The position numbers and the translations under genes are program-made. DNA of 64,000 nt, taken from JASHPR01 sp963844655 (GTDB taxonomy: Bacteria; Actinomycetota; Actinomycetes; Streptosporangiales; Streptosporangiaceae). Location: positions 1,550,001-1,614,000 of the forward strand of contig CAWJPA010000007.1 in the NCBI GenBank assembly GCA_963844655.1. Direction: 5' to 3'. The notes beneath the pieces were generated by a model. That model was not told the DNA's origin and searched no databases. It saw only the letters and a program-made list of their open reading frames with translations. Positions 48,981 through 57,185 of the stretch are shown in pieces (positions within the stretch are counted from its first letter, which is position 1; every line of letters begins with the position of its first letter).

Positions 48981-49774
48981 TAGCTAACTCCTGCCCGTGC
49001 TTGGTCAAGGTCGAACTCGGTCTGGATTGCCTCGATGAGCCTGCCGACGGCGCCGTTCAGCAGCACGTGGCCGGCCTGCTCGGTGGCGTGACTCGCCTGC
49101 GCGAGGACTCCGCTCTTGGGCACGAACTCGGCAGGCGCGGGAATGACATCCCAGCTGGGGCTTCGCTCGGCCGAGTCGTCGACGATGCGGTCACGGCGCA
49201 GGAGGTCGGGCCGGACGACCATCATCATCGACGTTTCCACCACGGACGCGTGCTCCACCTCCCAGCCCTGGAAGCCGTGCGGGAAGATCTCCGCGACCTC
49301 GTCGGGGCTGAAGTCGGGAAACGGGTTCTCCAACAGCAGGAACCGCGCGCCCGGCGAGCTGCCTGACGCCAGGTCGCACGCCTCCCACAGGTAGCCGGCA
49401 TTCTCCAGATGCCAGTTCAGGACGACTATCTGCCGGAAGCCTGATTTCGCCAGCCCGCACAGCACGTCCTTCAGGAACGCGATCAGGGTCGCGGCGCGCA
49501 GCGAGACGGTGCCGGGGAAGCTCTCCCCGCCGCCGATCAGCGGACGGGAGCAGGCGCCGTACGTTACCGGAGGAGCGATGACGAGCGGAACGCTCGCGCT
49601 GGCCTGCTCCGCGACGGCGACCGGAAGGATGCTGTCCGTGGACACCGGCAGGTGGGGCCCGTGCTGCTCGCACGCCCCGATGGTCAGCACAACCGGGCAG
49701 TTACGCGATGCGGCGGCAGCGATCTCTGGCCAGGTCATGTCGGCCAGGTGAAGCGAGGCTGCCGGGCCGGTCAT
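48980..49774 (-). CDS. Creatininase-family amidohydrolase 3
   Basis: The 264-residue protein has TIGACEQHGPHLPVSTD (Glu, His, Asp) and NWHLEN (His, Glu), plus IGGGESFPGTVSLRAATLI and EVEHASVVETSMMM. It overlaps the racemase stop by 4 bp. With paralogs 1 and 2, three creatininase-fold enzymes occur in one operon, which is unusual; they could open successive rings, act on different stereoisomers after racemisation, or assemble as hetero-oligomers (the family is hexameric). Confidence 0.88.
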   Translation of the reverse strand: MTGPAASLHLADMTWPEIAAAASRNCPVVLTIGACEQHGPHLPVSTDSILPVAVAEQASASVPLVIAPPVTYGACSRPLIGGGESFPGTVSLRAATLIAFLKDVLCGLAKSGFRQIVVLNWHLENAGYLWEACDLASGSSPGARFLLLENPFPDFSPDEVAEIFPHGFQGWEVEHASVVETSMMMVVRPDLLRRDRIVDDSAERSPSWDVIPAPAEFVPKSGVLAQASHATEQAGHVLLNGAVGRLIEAIQTEFDLDQARAGVS

Positions 49775-50538
49775 TCGCCGCTACCGACACGAGCGGCGGA
49801 CAGCGCACGCTCCACGGCGGGAAGATAGGAGCGGAGCTGAACGTAGTCCTCCGGCCGGCCGCTGACCGGCGGTCCCATGGTCTGGAACACCTGTGCCGCA
49901 GCGATCGCAGCCCGGATGGGATTGATGACGGGTATCTGGAGGGCGTCCGACAGCTCGGCGGTGAACGGGCCGAGCCCGAGGCTGATGCAGCCCAGGATGA
50001 GAACCTCCGCCCCGCGGTCCATGAGCTTGCGGCCCTCGCGCACGAGCAGGTCAAGAGTCTTGGCCGTGTCGTCCAGCAGCTCATAAAACGCCATGTCGAC
50101 GACGCCGGTGCCGACGCACATGCCGGACAGGCCCAGCGACGCGAGCGCGACCTCCGTCTCCGGAATGTTGGACGCCCGGATCTGCAGGATGCCGAACCGC
50201 CGCGCGTACAGCTGGGCGAGCACCATCGAGGCCTCCCCACCGCCGATCACCGGCACGCGCGAGATCTCCCGTGCCGGGCGCAGGCCCGGATCGCCGAAGC
50301 AGCCGAGAACGATAACGTCAGCGTCGTCCTGGTGACGATCGACCTGGTGCAGCACGCCCGGCACGGCCATGGCCAGGCCCACCGAGTCCTCGTAGTAGTG
50401 ACCCAGCCCGAACTGGATCGGCTCGACCGTCGCCGTCACCGTGCCGGGCGCCATCGCCTCGACGGCGTCCTTGATCCGCGTTATCTCGGCGGCGTCCGGC
50501 GACAGGTCATCGACCAGCAGCATCAGCAAGCGGATCAC
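49771..50538 (-). CDS. Asp/Glu/hydantoin racemase-family protein
   Basis: The 255-residue protein carries the two catalytic Cys of the family: VLGCFGDPGLR (about residue 79) and LILGCISLG (about 187), with VPVIGGGEASMVLA (about 95-108) between them. Hydantoin and Asp/Glu racemases invert a stereocentre by two-base catalysis with these Cys. Here it would supply the isomer required by the downstream hydrolases. It overlaps the permease stop by 4 bp and creatininase 3 by 4 bp. Confidence 0.85.
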   Translation of the reverse strand: MIRLLMLLVDDLSPDAAEITRIKDAVEAMAPGTVTATVEPIQFGLGHYYEDSVGLAMAVPGVLHQVDRHQDDADVIVLGCFGDPGLRPAREISRVPVIGGGEASMVLAQLYARRFGILQIRASNIPETEVALASLGLSGMCVGTGVVDMAFYELLDDTAKTLDLLVREGRKLMDRGAEVLILGCISLGLGPFTAELSDALQIPVINPIRAAIAAAQVFQTMGPPVSGRPEDYVQLRSYLPAVERALSAARVGSGE

Positions 50539-52046
50539 GACGGCACCGCGCTGCTGGCCTCATCCGGCTGACGAGGGTCCTGTTCCGGTTCATCGATGGC
50601 GAGCGGGTACCCGAGGAGCCTCTCCCGGTGCTGGGCTGGCACGACGACGGCCAGCACCACGTACAGGACCGCGGAGATCGCCCACGCCTGCAGCGACGGG
50701 TATCCAATATCTGTCGTCCCGAATCCGGAGAGCCCCGGGATCAGGCCGCCGGTGTACGAGCCGACCACGACGCCGACGATGAGGGCGATGAGGCCGAGCC
50801 AGTTGCAGACCGCGACGTTCGACCAGCTCGTGATCTGGTGCACCGGCCGCCGGCGGCCCTTGACTACCCTCGGCAGCACGAAGACGTCGACCGCGATGAT
50901 GGTCGTCGCGCACGGGACGAAGATGGCGCTGATTCCCGCGACGATGAAGAAGTCCTTCTGCAGGGACGACATGGAGGCCGCGATTATGGCGCCGATCACT
51001 CCGAGCACGAGCACCGAGTACAGCCGCCGCCAGCCGCGGACCCGGTCGATCAGGTTCTGCATCGCGTTGACGGCCTCGTACAGATTGCCGTCGTTGAGCG
51101 CGAACTGGTTGACAACGAGCAGGATCACGGCCAGCGCCGTGACGCCGAACAGCGAGAACGGAACCAGGTACTTGACGAACGCGGTCAGGGTCGTATTCAC
51201 GGCCAGCTCGGCGAGCAGGTAGCCGAGGATCGGGAAGACGAAGATCCCTAGGGTGTAGCCGCCGACCAGGGCGGGGGCGTTCCACCAGGGCCGCCCCTTC
51301 GAGTAGCGGAAGACGTCGGGCTCGTTGCCCCACACCGCGCCACCTACCAGGAGGCCGGCGATGACCATGATGGTCGTCGGCGCCGCGACGTGGGGTGCGG
51401 CGGCGAATATCTGATTGGACGGCAGCCTTACCAGGGCCTTGATGAGGGCGTAGGCCCCCCAGACCAGCAAGATGGGCGCCGCGACGAAACGCGCGAAGGT
51501 GGCGATGCCGCGGAACCCGAACAGGTTGTTCGCCATCATCAAGAGTGCCGCCACCGCGCCCCAGATCGCGACGCTGGACACCGTGAAGAGCCCGCCGAGC
51601 AGCTGAGCCAGGAAGCGCGCCTGGAACGCGTACCAGCCGATGCCCATGACGATGAGCAGGATCGACACGACCGAGGTTCCGATCCGGCCAAAGACCGTCC
51701 TGGCCAGCAGCGCCAGGGCCTGCCCGGTCACGGCGCCGACGTTCGCGGCCCCAGCGCCGTAGAGGAACATCGCGGCGAGGCCGACCAGGCACGCTATTAA
51801 GAGCTGGCCGAAAGTCAGGCCCTCACTGCGAGCCAGGAACCCGGTATAGATGGTCGACATGGCGATCTGCAGCGTCACAAAGATCAGGAACATGACCGTC
51901 TTGGAGCGGCGTTTCGAGAGGGGAACGGCCGCCTCGTCGTAGTCACCGGTGAGTGAGACCTCTTCGGGGTCAGGCGATGCCGCCACTCCCACGCCGGAGG
52001 TGGTTGGTTGGAAGTCAGGTGAGTTCGTCGATGCTGACCCGGTCAT
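50535..52046 (-). CDS. NCS1-family (purine/cytosine/allantoin/hydantoin) permease
   Basis: The 503-residue membrane protein has about 12 TM helices. A cytoplasmic N-terminus with DPEEVSLTGDYDEAAVPLSKRRS leads into helix 1, as in CodB and Mhp1; WGNEPDVFRYSKGRPWWNAPA and VGRVG-type residues (GRIGTSVVSILLIVMGIGWYAFQARFL) fit substrate-binding helices. NCS1 carriers import nucleobases, allantoin or hydantoins with H+ or Na+. AGGAGC precedes the ATG at 52046. It lies 68 bp after the ureohydrolase and overlaps the racemase. Confidence 0.88.
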   Translation of the reverse strand: MTGSASTNSPDFQPTTSGVGVAASPDPEEVSLTGDYDEAAVPLSKRRSKTVMFLIFVTLQIAMSTIYTGFLARSEGLTFGQLLIACLVGLAAMFLYGAGAANVGAVTGQALALLARTVFGRIGTSVVSILLIVMGIGWYAFQARFLAQLLGGLFTVSSVAIWGAVAALLMMANNLFGFRGIATFARFVAAPILLVWGAYALIKALVRLPSNQIFAAAPHVAAPTTIMVIAGLLVGGAVWGNEPDVFRYSKGRPWWNAPALVGGYTLGIFVFPILGYLLAELAVNTTLTAFVKYLVPFSLFGVTALAVILLVVNQFALNDGNLYEAVNAMQNLIDRVRGWRRLYSVLVLGVIGAIIAASMSSLQKDFFIVAGISAIFVPCATTIIAVDVFVLPRVVKGRRRPVHQITSWSNVAVCNWLGLIALIVGVVVGSYTGGLIPGLSGFGTTDIGYPSLQAWAISAVLYVVLAVVVPAQHRERLLGYPLAIDEPEQDPRQPDEASSAVPS

Positions 52047-52114
52047 GTTTGCTCCTGGCTGCGGGTGTCTGGCAGCGGCGGCGGCCTCTCGGGCAACAGA
52101 CGCCTGATGGGATG

Positions 52115-53170
52115 TCAGTCGTCGATGATCGGGGTGCGGTCGTAGCCACACCAGCCGTCGTGCGTCCTGAGGAATAGCCCGGCCATGAACGTCAGCATGG
52201 CCGAGTTGAGCGTGCGGGTAGTGATCTCCGCGACGTCCCGGTAGGGGTCCATCTCCACGAAGTCGACGGCGGCAACCTTCGGGTCCTGACCTAGCAGGAA
52301 AAGCGCCTCGAACAGGTCGTTGGGGTGGATTCCCTCCGGAGTCGCGGCCGCGGTACCCGGTGCGTAACTGAGCTCGAGCACATCGATGTCCACGGTGACA
52401 TAGATCGCGTCGGTGCCCCTCCCGGCGATTTCGATCGCCTGCCGGGTCACCTCCTCGATGCCCATCTTCCGGCACTGACGGCCGGTATAGATGGTGCCAC
52501 CGTGCCCCTCGACCCAGCGCTTGTAGTGGCTGGCGTTCATGAAGCCGTGGATGCCTATCTGCACCAGGTTGTCCCCGGATACGCGCACCCCGGACGTGAG
52601 GATCCCGCGGATCGGCGTGCCGTTCGTGGGGCCGTGATCAAGGACCCGGACATCGTTGTGGGCGTCAAAATGGATCAGGCCCACCTGCTGGCTGGGGTGG
52701 GATTCGCAGTAGGCGCGCACCGACGGCGCCGTGACCGCGTGGTCGCCGCCGATCACGATCGGGAAGAAGTTCTCTGGCTGGCTGAAGCAGCCGCGCAGCG
52801 AATCCTGGATATGGGTGATGCCCTCCCGCAGGTCGAGCACCGGCACGGCCACGTCTCCTACCTCCCGGACCTTGAGCGAGGCTAGGTCCACGTCGTAGTC
52901 GGGCGTGTAGGTCGTGTGGAGATACCGGGCATTACGGAGCGCGTTCGGTGCCGCGAACGCGCCGTTGTGCTTGATCGATGTCTTGCTGCTCGGCACCGTG
53001 ATCAGGCCGACGTCGAGATCCGACCCGAAGTCCCAGGGCTCGATCCAGTTGTCTACGCGCAGTTCGTACGGATCGTTCCAGTGCGAGACCCGCTGTACTT
53101 CGACTTCCTGCAGATGGGGGATGTCCCGAGGGGAGGAAGCAGGGACCCAGCGCTCCGAAATGGTCGACAC
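52115..53170 (-). CDS. Ureohydrolase (agmatinase/guanidino-hydrolase family)
   Basis: The 351-residue protein has the full two-Mn site: IVIGGDHAVTAP (His), LIHFDAHNDVR (Asp, His, Asp) and VTVDIDVLELSYAPGT (Asp, Asp). Ureohydrolases split guanidino groups into urea plus an amine. The SYAPGT region is a variant of the DPAFAPGT motif, so the substrate is not obvious; agmatine, guanidinobutyrate, guanidinoacetate or guanidino acid products of the operon are options. GAGG six bases upstream favours the GTG at 53170 over a TTG at 53209. It is the first gene of the operon, behind a 23-bp palindrome. Confidence 0.85.
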   Translation of the reverse strand: MSTISERWVPASSPRDIPHLQEVEVQRVSHWNDPYELRVDNWIEPWDFGSDLDVGLITVPSSKTSIKHNGAFAAPNALRNARYLHTTYTPDYDVDLASLKVREVGDVAVPVLDLREGITHIQDSLRGCFSQPENFFPIVIGGDHAVTAPSVRAYCESHPSQQVGLIHFDAHNDVRVLDHGPTNGTPIRGILTSGVRVSGDNLVQIGIHGFMNASHYKRWVEGHGGTIYTGRQCRKMGIEEVTRQAIEIAGRGTDAIYVTVDIDVLELSYAPGTAAATPEGIHPNDLFEALFLLGQDPKVAAVDFVEMDPYRDVAEITTRTLNSAMLTFMAGLFLRTHDGWCGYDRTPIIDD

Positions 53171-53197
53171 AGGAGACCTCGATCTTCTCGGCTGATG

Positions 53198-53220
53198 ATC
53201 TGTGATCAAACATCACAGAT
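53198..53220. promoter_or_regulatory. 23-bp palindrome, GntR operator candidate
   Basis: ATCTGTGAT (53198-53206) and ATCACAGAT (53212-53220) are perfect 9-bp inverted arms around CAAAC. The site lies just upstream of the ureohydrolase gene and between it and the divergent GntR gene. Arms with TGTGAT/ATCACA are in keeping with FadR/FCD-type GntR operators. Confidence 0.75.
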
Positions 53221-53421
53221 TTGGAGCTGTCAATAGTCTGCTTCGTGCCGTTTCCGGCTCGCCCCGGCGCTGCGGGTCCGCTGGTCGCCGGCTGGCGGGG
53301 CTGCGGGAGAATCCGGCGTCCTCAGATACCATGCGTGCGAGCGGAGACTCCGAAGCGTGAGTTTTAGAGGTAGCCATGCAGCAGGCTCGCGGGTGCGAAC
53401 AGCCCACAGATCGGATCACGG

Positions 53422-54216
53422 GTGTCCTCAACAGCCGCCAGCGCTGATGGCGCCACGGCGAACCAGCGCCCTCCTGCCGTGACGTTGCTGGGCGAGCAGC
53501 GGCATTCCCCAGGGGAGGCGGCCACCGATCCGATGGGCCATCTGCAGGCCATCGAGCTCCGCTCGGCCGAGCAGGAGGTCTACGAGGCGCTGCGGCGGGA
53601 GATCATTCAGGGCCTCCCGCCCGGCACTCCGCTGAGGCTCGCGACCCTGGCAGGCAGGTTCGCCGTGAGCACGATGCCGGTGCGATCGGCGCTCGCGCGG
53701 CTTCAGGCCGAGGGCTTGGTCGTCCAGCGCCCGCGGCGCAGCTCGGTGGTAGCGGGGCTCAGCGCCGAGGACTTTCTCGACCTGTACGCGATCCGGATGG
53801 CGCTGGAAGGGGTCGCGGCGCGCAGCGGTGTCCCGCACCTCACCGACCAGCACGTCGCGGATATGTGGGCTCACCTGGAGCACATGCGGGCGCTGCTGAA
53901 ATCCGAGCACCCGGACACCGCCGAGGAGTATCTGCGCCTGGAGCAGCATCTGCACGACATCTGCTTCAACGCCAGCCGCCGGCCGCAACTGATCGGCCTG
54001 ATCGAGGTCTACCGCCGCCAGGCCGAGCGGTACTTCCGGCTGTACCTTGGCCGGCGGCTGGACGTTGGCGGCGAGGTCACGATGCAGGAGGCCTGGGTCG
54101 CCGCCTGCGAGCAGGGAGATCCCGACGGCGCCGAGGCCGCGATCCGGGCGCTATTCGACCGGACCCGCCAGGTGCTCCTGCCGATTCTCCGCCATAGCGA
54201 GCAAGGCGAGAGCTGA
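53422..54216 (+). CDS. GntR-family regulator with FCD domain
   Basis: The 264-residue protein (GTG at 53422) has a winged helix at about 50-115 (EVYEALRREIIQGLPPG, LATLAGRFAVSTMPVRSALARLQAEGLVVQRPRRSSVV) and a helical FCD ligand domain (about 125-255; LYAIRMALEGVAAR, EEYLRLEQHLHDICFNASRRPQLI) with His and Asp residues that often bind a metal. FCD regulators usually sense the pathway's substrate or an intermediate. The first 40 residues look disordered; an ATG at 53533 is an alternative start. It diverges from the catabolic operon. Confidence 0.85.
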   Translation: MSSTAASADGATANQRPPAVTLLGEQRHSPGEAATDPMGHLQAIELRSAEQEVYEALRREIIQGLPPGTPLRLATLAGRFAVSTMPVRSALARLQAEGLVVQRPRRSSVVAGLSAEDFLDLYAIRMALEGVAARSGVPHLTDQHVADMWAHLEHMRALLKSEHPDTAEEYLRLEQHLHDICFNASRRPQLIGLIEVYRRQAERYFRLYLGRRLDVGGEVTMQEAWVAACEQGDPDGAEAAIRALFDRTRQVLLPILRHSEQGES

Positions 54217-54254
54217 TTGCGTTCTCGCGGTACTGCGCAGGCCATTAGCGACGC

Positions 54255-55400
54255 CTAAGCAGCGGGCGTTTCGCTGTCGCTAAGGACCGCCGCGAAAATG
54301 GAGCTGTACCCGCTCACGGCCTGCTCAACTTCTGCCACGGGCACGGCCTCGTCGACCGCGTGCGCCTGCACGGCGGCACCGGGCCCGTAGCCGATAGTCG
54401 GTATGCCCCGTTCCCCCGCGAAATAGCTGCCGTTGGTGCAGAACGGATAGATGCCGAGTTCTGCGCCGCTCGCCGCGCGCGCCTTCTGCACGAGCTCGTG
54501 AGTGGGCGGAGTCTCCCAGCTCAGGGCCATGTCCTCGAGTTCGTAGTGCGCGCCGGTGTAGGTGGTGAAGGAGGCAGGCGCGACCCGAACGCGTCCGCGG
54601 CAGCCGGCCGGCAGCAGGTCCTGCATGAGATTTAGCACCGACTCCCGTGATTCGCCGGGCAAGAACCGGACGTCAAATCGCGCGACGCAGTAGTCGGGAA
54701 TCGTAGAGATGCTCGGATAGGGTTCCGAGCGGATATCAATCAGGTTGATATCGCGACCGCCGAGGCTCGGATGACTCGGGCTGCGGAGCTTCTTGGCCTG
54801 GCGCAGGATTTCGGCCATCAGCTCCACGGCATTAATTCCAGAACTGCTCGCCGCCGCGTGGACGCTCCGTCCCCAGACTCCCACCTCGATCCGCGCCCGG
54901 CCGCGCTGCGCGTGCGCGACGGACAGGCCAGTCGGCTCGCCGATGATGCACCAGTCGGCCGGCCGGTCGGCGAAGGACTCGGCCAGCGTGGCGCCTTCCC
55001 GCATCTCCTCGGCGATCGACACGACCAGCAGCACACATCCGGTGAGCTCGCCGCCGCTCCGCTTCAGCTCTCCGCCGGCGTGGATGAAGGCGGCGATGGC
55101 AGCCTTCATGTCAACCGATCCGCGGCCGTAGAGGTGGCCGTCGACGATGTCCGCACCTAACGGATCGTGCCGCCACGCGTCCGGGGTGTACACGGGAACC
55201 GTATCGATGTGGCCGTCCACCACCAGCGTCTCAGCGCCCGCCGGCCCGACTCGGCCGATGAGGTTTCCGTGCGTGTCGATGACCACGTCGTCGAACTCCA
55301 GGCGCCGCATTTCCTCCGCGGCCCGCAGGATGCCCTGCTTCTCGCGCCCAGGCGTTGTATCGATCCGTACCAGCTCCTGCAGGAACGAGACAGCGTTCAC
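54255..55400 (-). CDS. M20-family metallopeptidase (ArgE/DapE-like amidohydrolase)
   Basis: From the GTG at 55400 the protein has 381 residues. VVDGHIDTVPV (His, Asp), YGRGSVDMKAAIAAF (bridging Asp) and SIAEEMREGATL (catalytic and metal Glu) are the M20 site; the dimerization domain (about 175-290) includes GRSVHAAASSSGINAVELM. M20 enzymes cleave N-acyl or N-carbamoyl amino acids. It converges with the GntR gene and may be the end step (decarbamoylation or deacylation) of the cluster, which is inference. Confidence 0.85.
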   Translation of the reverse strand: MNAVSFLQELVRIDTTPGREKQGILRAAEEMRRLEFDDVVIDTHGNLIGRVGPAGAETLVVDGHIDTVPVYTPDAWRHDPLGADIVDGHLYGRGSVDMKAAIAAFIHAGGELKRSGGELTGCVLLVVSIAEEMREGATLAESFADRPADWCIIGEPTGLSVAHAQRGRARIEVGVWGRSVHAAASSSGINAVELMAEILRQAKKLRSPSHPSLGGRDINLIDIRSEPYPSISTIPDYCVARFDVRFLPGESRESVLNLMQDLLPAGCRGRVRVAPASFTTYTGAHYELEDMALSWETPPTHELVQKARAASGAELGIYPFCTNGSYFAGERGIPTIGYGPGAAVQAHAVDEAVPVAEVEQAVSGYSSIFAAVLSDSETPAA

Positions 55401-55524
55401 CAGAGATCCCTGCCTTGCTTGTCGGGTACACGAATAATTCACCATACGGAGTGATTTGGGGCCAGCCATGGCGCCGGAGGCCGACCTCGCCTCGAGCCGG
55501 CCAACCCACCGGCCCGCCACCAAA

Positions 55525-55555
55525 ACACCCCGGCCCTAACGAGGGTTCGGGGTGT
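55525..55555 (-). terminator. Intrinsic terminator of tRNA-His
   Basis: ACACCCCG (55525-55532) pairs with CGGGGTGT (55548-55555); GCCCT/AGGGT within the loop extends the stem. On the minus strand the hairpin is followed by TTTT and lies about 25 bp past tRNA-His. Confidence 0.7.
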
Positions 55556-55580
55556 CCTCGATCTCTTGAGAGATCACATT

Positions 55581-55657
55581 TGGGGTGAGCGATGGGATTC
55601 GAACCCACGACATCCAGGACCACAACCTGGCGCTCTAACCAACTGAGCTACGCCCAC
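55581..55657 (-). tRNA. tRNA-His (GUG anticodon), CCA encoded
   Basis: A 74-nt cloverleaf plus CCA reads from 55657: acceptor GTGGGCG/CGCTCAC, D-arm AGCTCAGTTGGTTAGAGC, anticodon loop GTTGTGGTC with GTG, T-arm GTTCGAATC, discriminator C (the His identity base). The CCA end is encoded at 55583-55581. The neighbouring oligoribonuclease is its common actinobacterial companion. Confidence 0.95.
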
Positions 55658-55695
55658 CATCGCCGCCGGGGCTGATCGCCGTGGCGGCTCCACGA

Positions 55696-55725
55696 AGCAT
55701 ACCGGGGTCGGGTCAGCGTTCTGAA
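55696..55725 (-). promoter_or_regulatory. tRNA-His promoter candidate
   Basis: On the minus strand TTCAGA (55725-55720) and TATGCT (55701-55696) are 18 bp apart, about 38 bp upstream of the tRNA-His 5' end. The -35 overlaps the 3' end of the oligoribonuclease gene. Confidence 0.35.
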
Positions 55726-56420
55726 CCGGATTGGCCGTCCTGACCTGCCTCGCCGGCCGCCGCCGTCCCGCCGCCGGCCGCCGCGTCACCGGGGCCCGCC
55801 CGGTCCGCGGCCCCGGATCCCGGGCTGGACGTGCCGTAGCGCGCGGCGATCGCCCGCGCGGTCGCCGTGTCGGGACCCGGCAGCGGCACGAACACCGCCT
55901 CGCGGTAGTACTGCAGTTCCTTGATGCTTTCCCTGATGTCGGCCAGCGCGCGGTGCCCGCCGTGCTTCTCCGGGCTGGCGAAGTACGCGCGGGGGTACCA
56001 GCGCCGGGCGAGCTCCTTGATGCTGGAGACGTCGACCATCCGGTAGTGCAGGAAGTTGTCGAGCTCGGGCATGTCGCGGGCGATGAACATGCGGTCGGTG
56101 GCGATCGAGTTGCCGCACAGCGGCACCTTCCTCGACTCGGTCACGTGCCCGCGCACGTAGGCCAGGACCTGGGCCTGGGCTTCGGCCAGCGTGATCCCGG
56201 CGGCGAGCTCATCCAGGAGCCCGGAGGAGGTGTGCATCTCGCGGACCACGTCGGGCATGTGATCAAGTGCCTCGGCCGGCGGCTTGATGACCAGATCGAT
56301 GCCTTCGTCGACCGCGACGAGTCGGCCGTCGGTGACAATGCACGCGATCTCGATCAGCGCATCGCGGGCCAGGTCGAGCCCCGTCATCTCGCAGTCGATC
56401 CAGACGAGCTGGTCAGTCAT
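55713..56420 (-). CDS. orn: Oligoribonuclease
   Basis: The 235-residue protein has the DEDDh exonuclease set: VWIDCEMTGLD (Asp, Glu), SIATDRMFIARDMPELDNFLHY (Asp) and HRALADIRESI (His, Asp). It degrades two- to five-nucleotide RNA to mononucleotides, and in bacteria also pGpG from c-di-GMP turnover. The last 40 residues are a Gly/Ala/Asp-rich tail not needed for the fold. tRNA-His is immediately downstream in the same direction. Confidence 0.95.
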   Translation of the reverse strand: MTDQLVWIDCEMTGLDLARDALIEIACIVTDGRLVAVDEGIDLVIKPPAEALDHMPDVVREMHTSSGLLDELAAGITLAEAQAQVLAYVRGHVTESRKVPLCGNSIATDRMFIARDMPELDNFLHYRMVDVSSIKELARRWYPRAYFASPEKHGGHRALADIRESIKELQYYREAVFVPLPGPDTATARAIAARYGTSSPGSGAADRAGPGDAAAGGGTAAAGEAGQDGQSGSER

Positions 56421-56429
56421 CCCAACAGC

Positions 56430-57149
56430 CTAGGTCAGGGCTCTGTAAAAGCTGGGAACAACATCCAAGCCGGACGCTAACTCCCCGCGCGCGTGCCCGG
56501 CGAGAGCCCGGATGTGATCGGGGGTGCTCACCCCGGGCCTGAGGTCGGGGTCGGGCTCAACGGCACCGAAGATCAGCCGGGCGGGCAGCACCCCGGCCCA
56601 GATGTCGGTCTCGCAGTCCTCGGGTTCGTCATGCGGCCCGCCGGCGCGGATCTTCACCGACGCCTCGGCCAGCGGCAGCTTGAGAACCGCGGTGGCGGCG
56701 AGTTCCTTGCGGGTCGGCCGCCTGGCGTACTCCCACTGGCCAGGGACAAGCTGCTCGGTGACCGCCTGCAGCGCCGCCAGCCGCTCGGAGTCGCCGGTGA
56801 TCATACGTGCGGTACCGAAGATCACCGCGCTGCGGTAGTTCATCGAATGGTTGAACACCGAACGGGCGCACACGAGGCCGTCCAGGTGTGTCACGGTCAC
56901 GCAGATCTCCTGGCCGTCGGCGGCGAGCAGGGCGCGGTTGGCGGACGAGCCGTGCAGAAACAGGGTGTCGCCGGTGCGCCCGTACCCGGTCGGCAGGACC
57001 ACGGGGGAGCCGTCCACAATCACGCCGACGTGGCAGATCAGCCCGGCGTCCAGCACCGCGTAGAGGTCGGCCCGGTCGGTGCTGCCGCGCTCACGGAGCC
57101 GGTGCAGCCTGGTTCGCTCGGTCGTCGACAGGGGGAGATCGGCGCTCAT
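56430..57149 (-). CDS. Pyridoxamine 5'-phosphate oxidase (PNPOx)-family FMN protein
   Basis: The 239-residue protein shows YAVLDAGLICHVGVIVDGSPVVLPTGYGRTGDTLFLHGSS at about 25-65 and CVTVTHLDGLVCARSVFNHSMNYRSAVIFG at about 80-110, the FMN-binding split barrel of the PNPOx superfamily. The C-terminal EDCETDIWAGVLPARLIFG is common to a conserved actinobacterial and proteobacterial subgroup. The natural substrate is not known. It lies 9 bp upstream of oligoribonuclease, likely in one operon. Confidence 0.85.
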   Translation of the reverse strand: MSADLPLSTTERTRLHRLRERGSTDRADLYAVLDAGLICHVGVIVDGSPVVLPTGYGRTGDTLFLHGSSANRALLAADGQEICVTVTHLDGLVCARSVFNHSMNYRSAVIFGTARMITGDSERLAALQAVTEQLVPGQWEYARRPTRKELAATAVLKLPLAEASVKIRAGGPHDEPEDCETDIWAGVLPARLIFGAVEPDPDLRPGVSTPDHIRALAGHARGELASGLDVVPSFYRALT

Positions 57150-57185
57150 GCTGCCCTACCGTACCTGGTGGGCGGTTTGGCATGA

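Noticed and set aside
53428..53988. Minus-strand open frame opposite the GntR gene
   Set aside because: The GntR HTH and FCD pattern on the plus strand is clear and the reverse frame has no homology.
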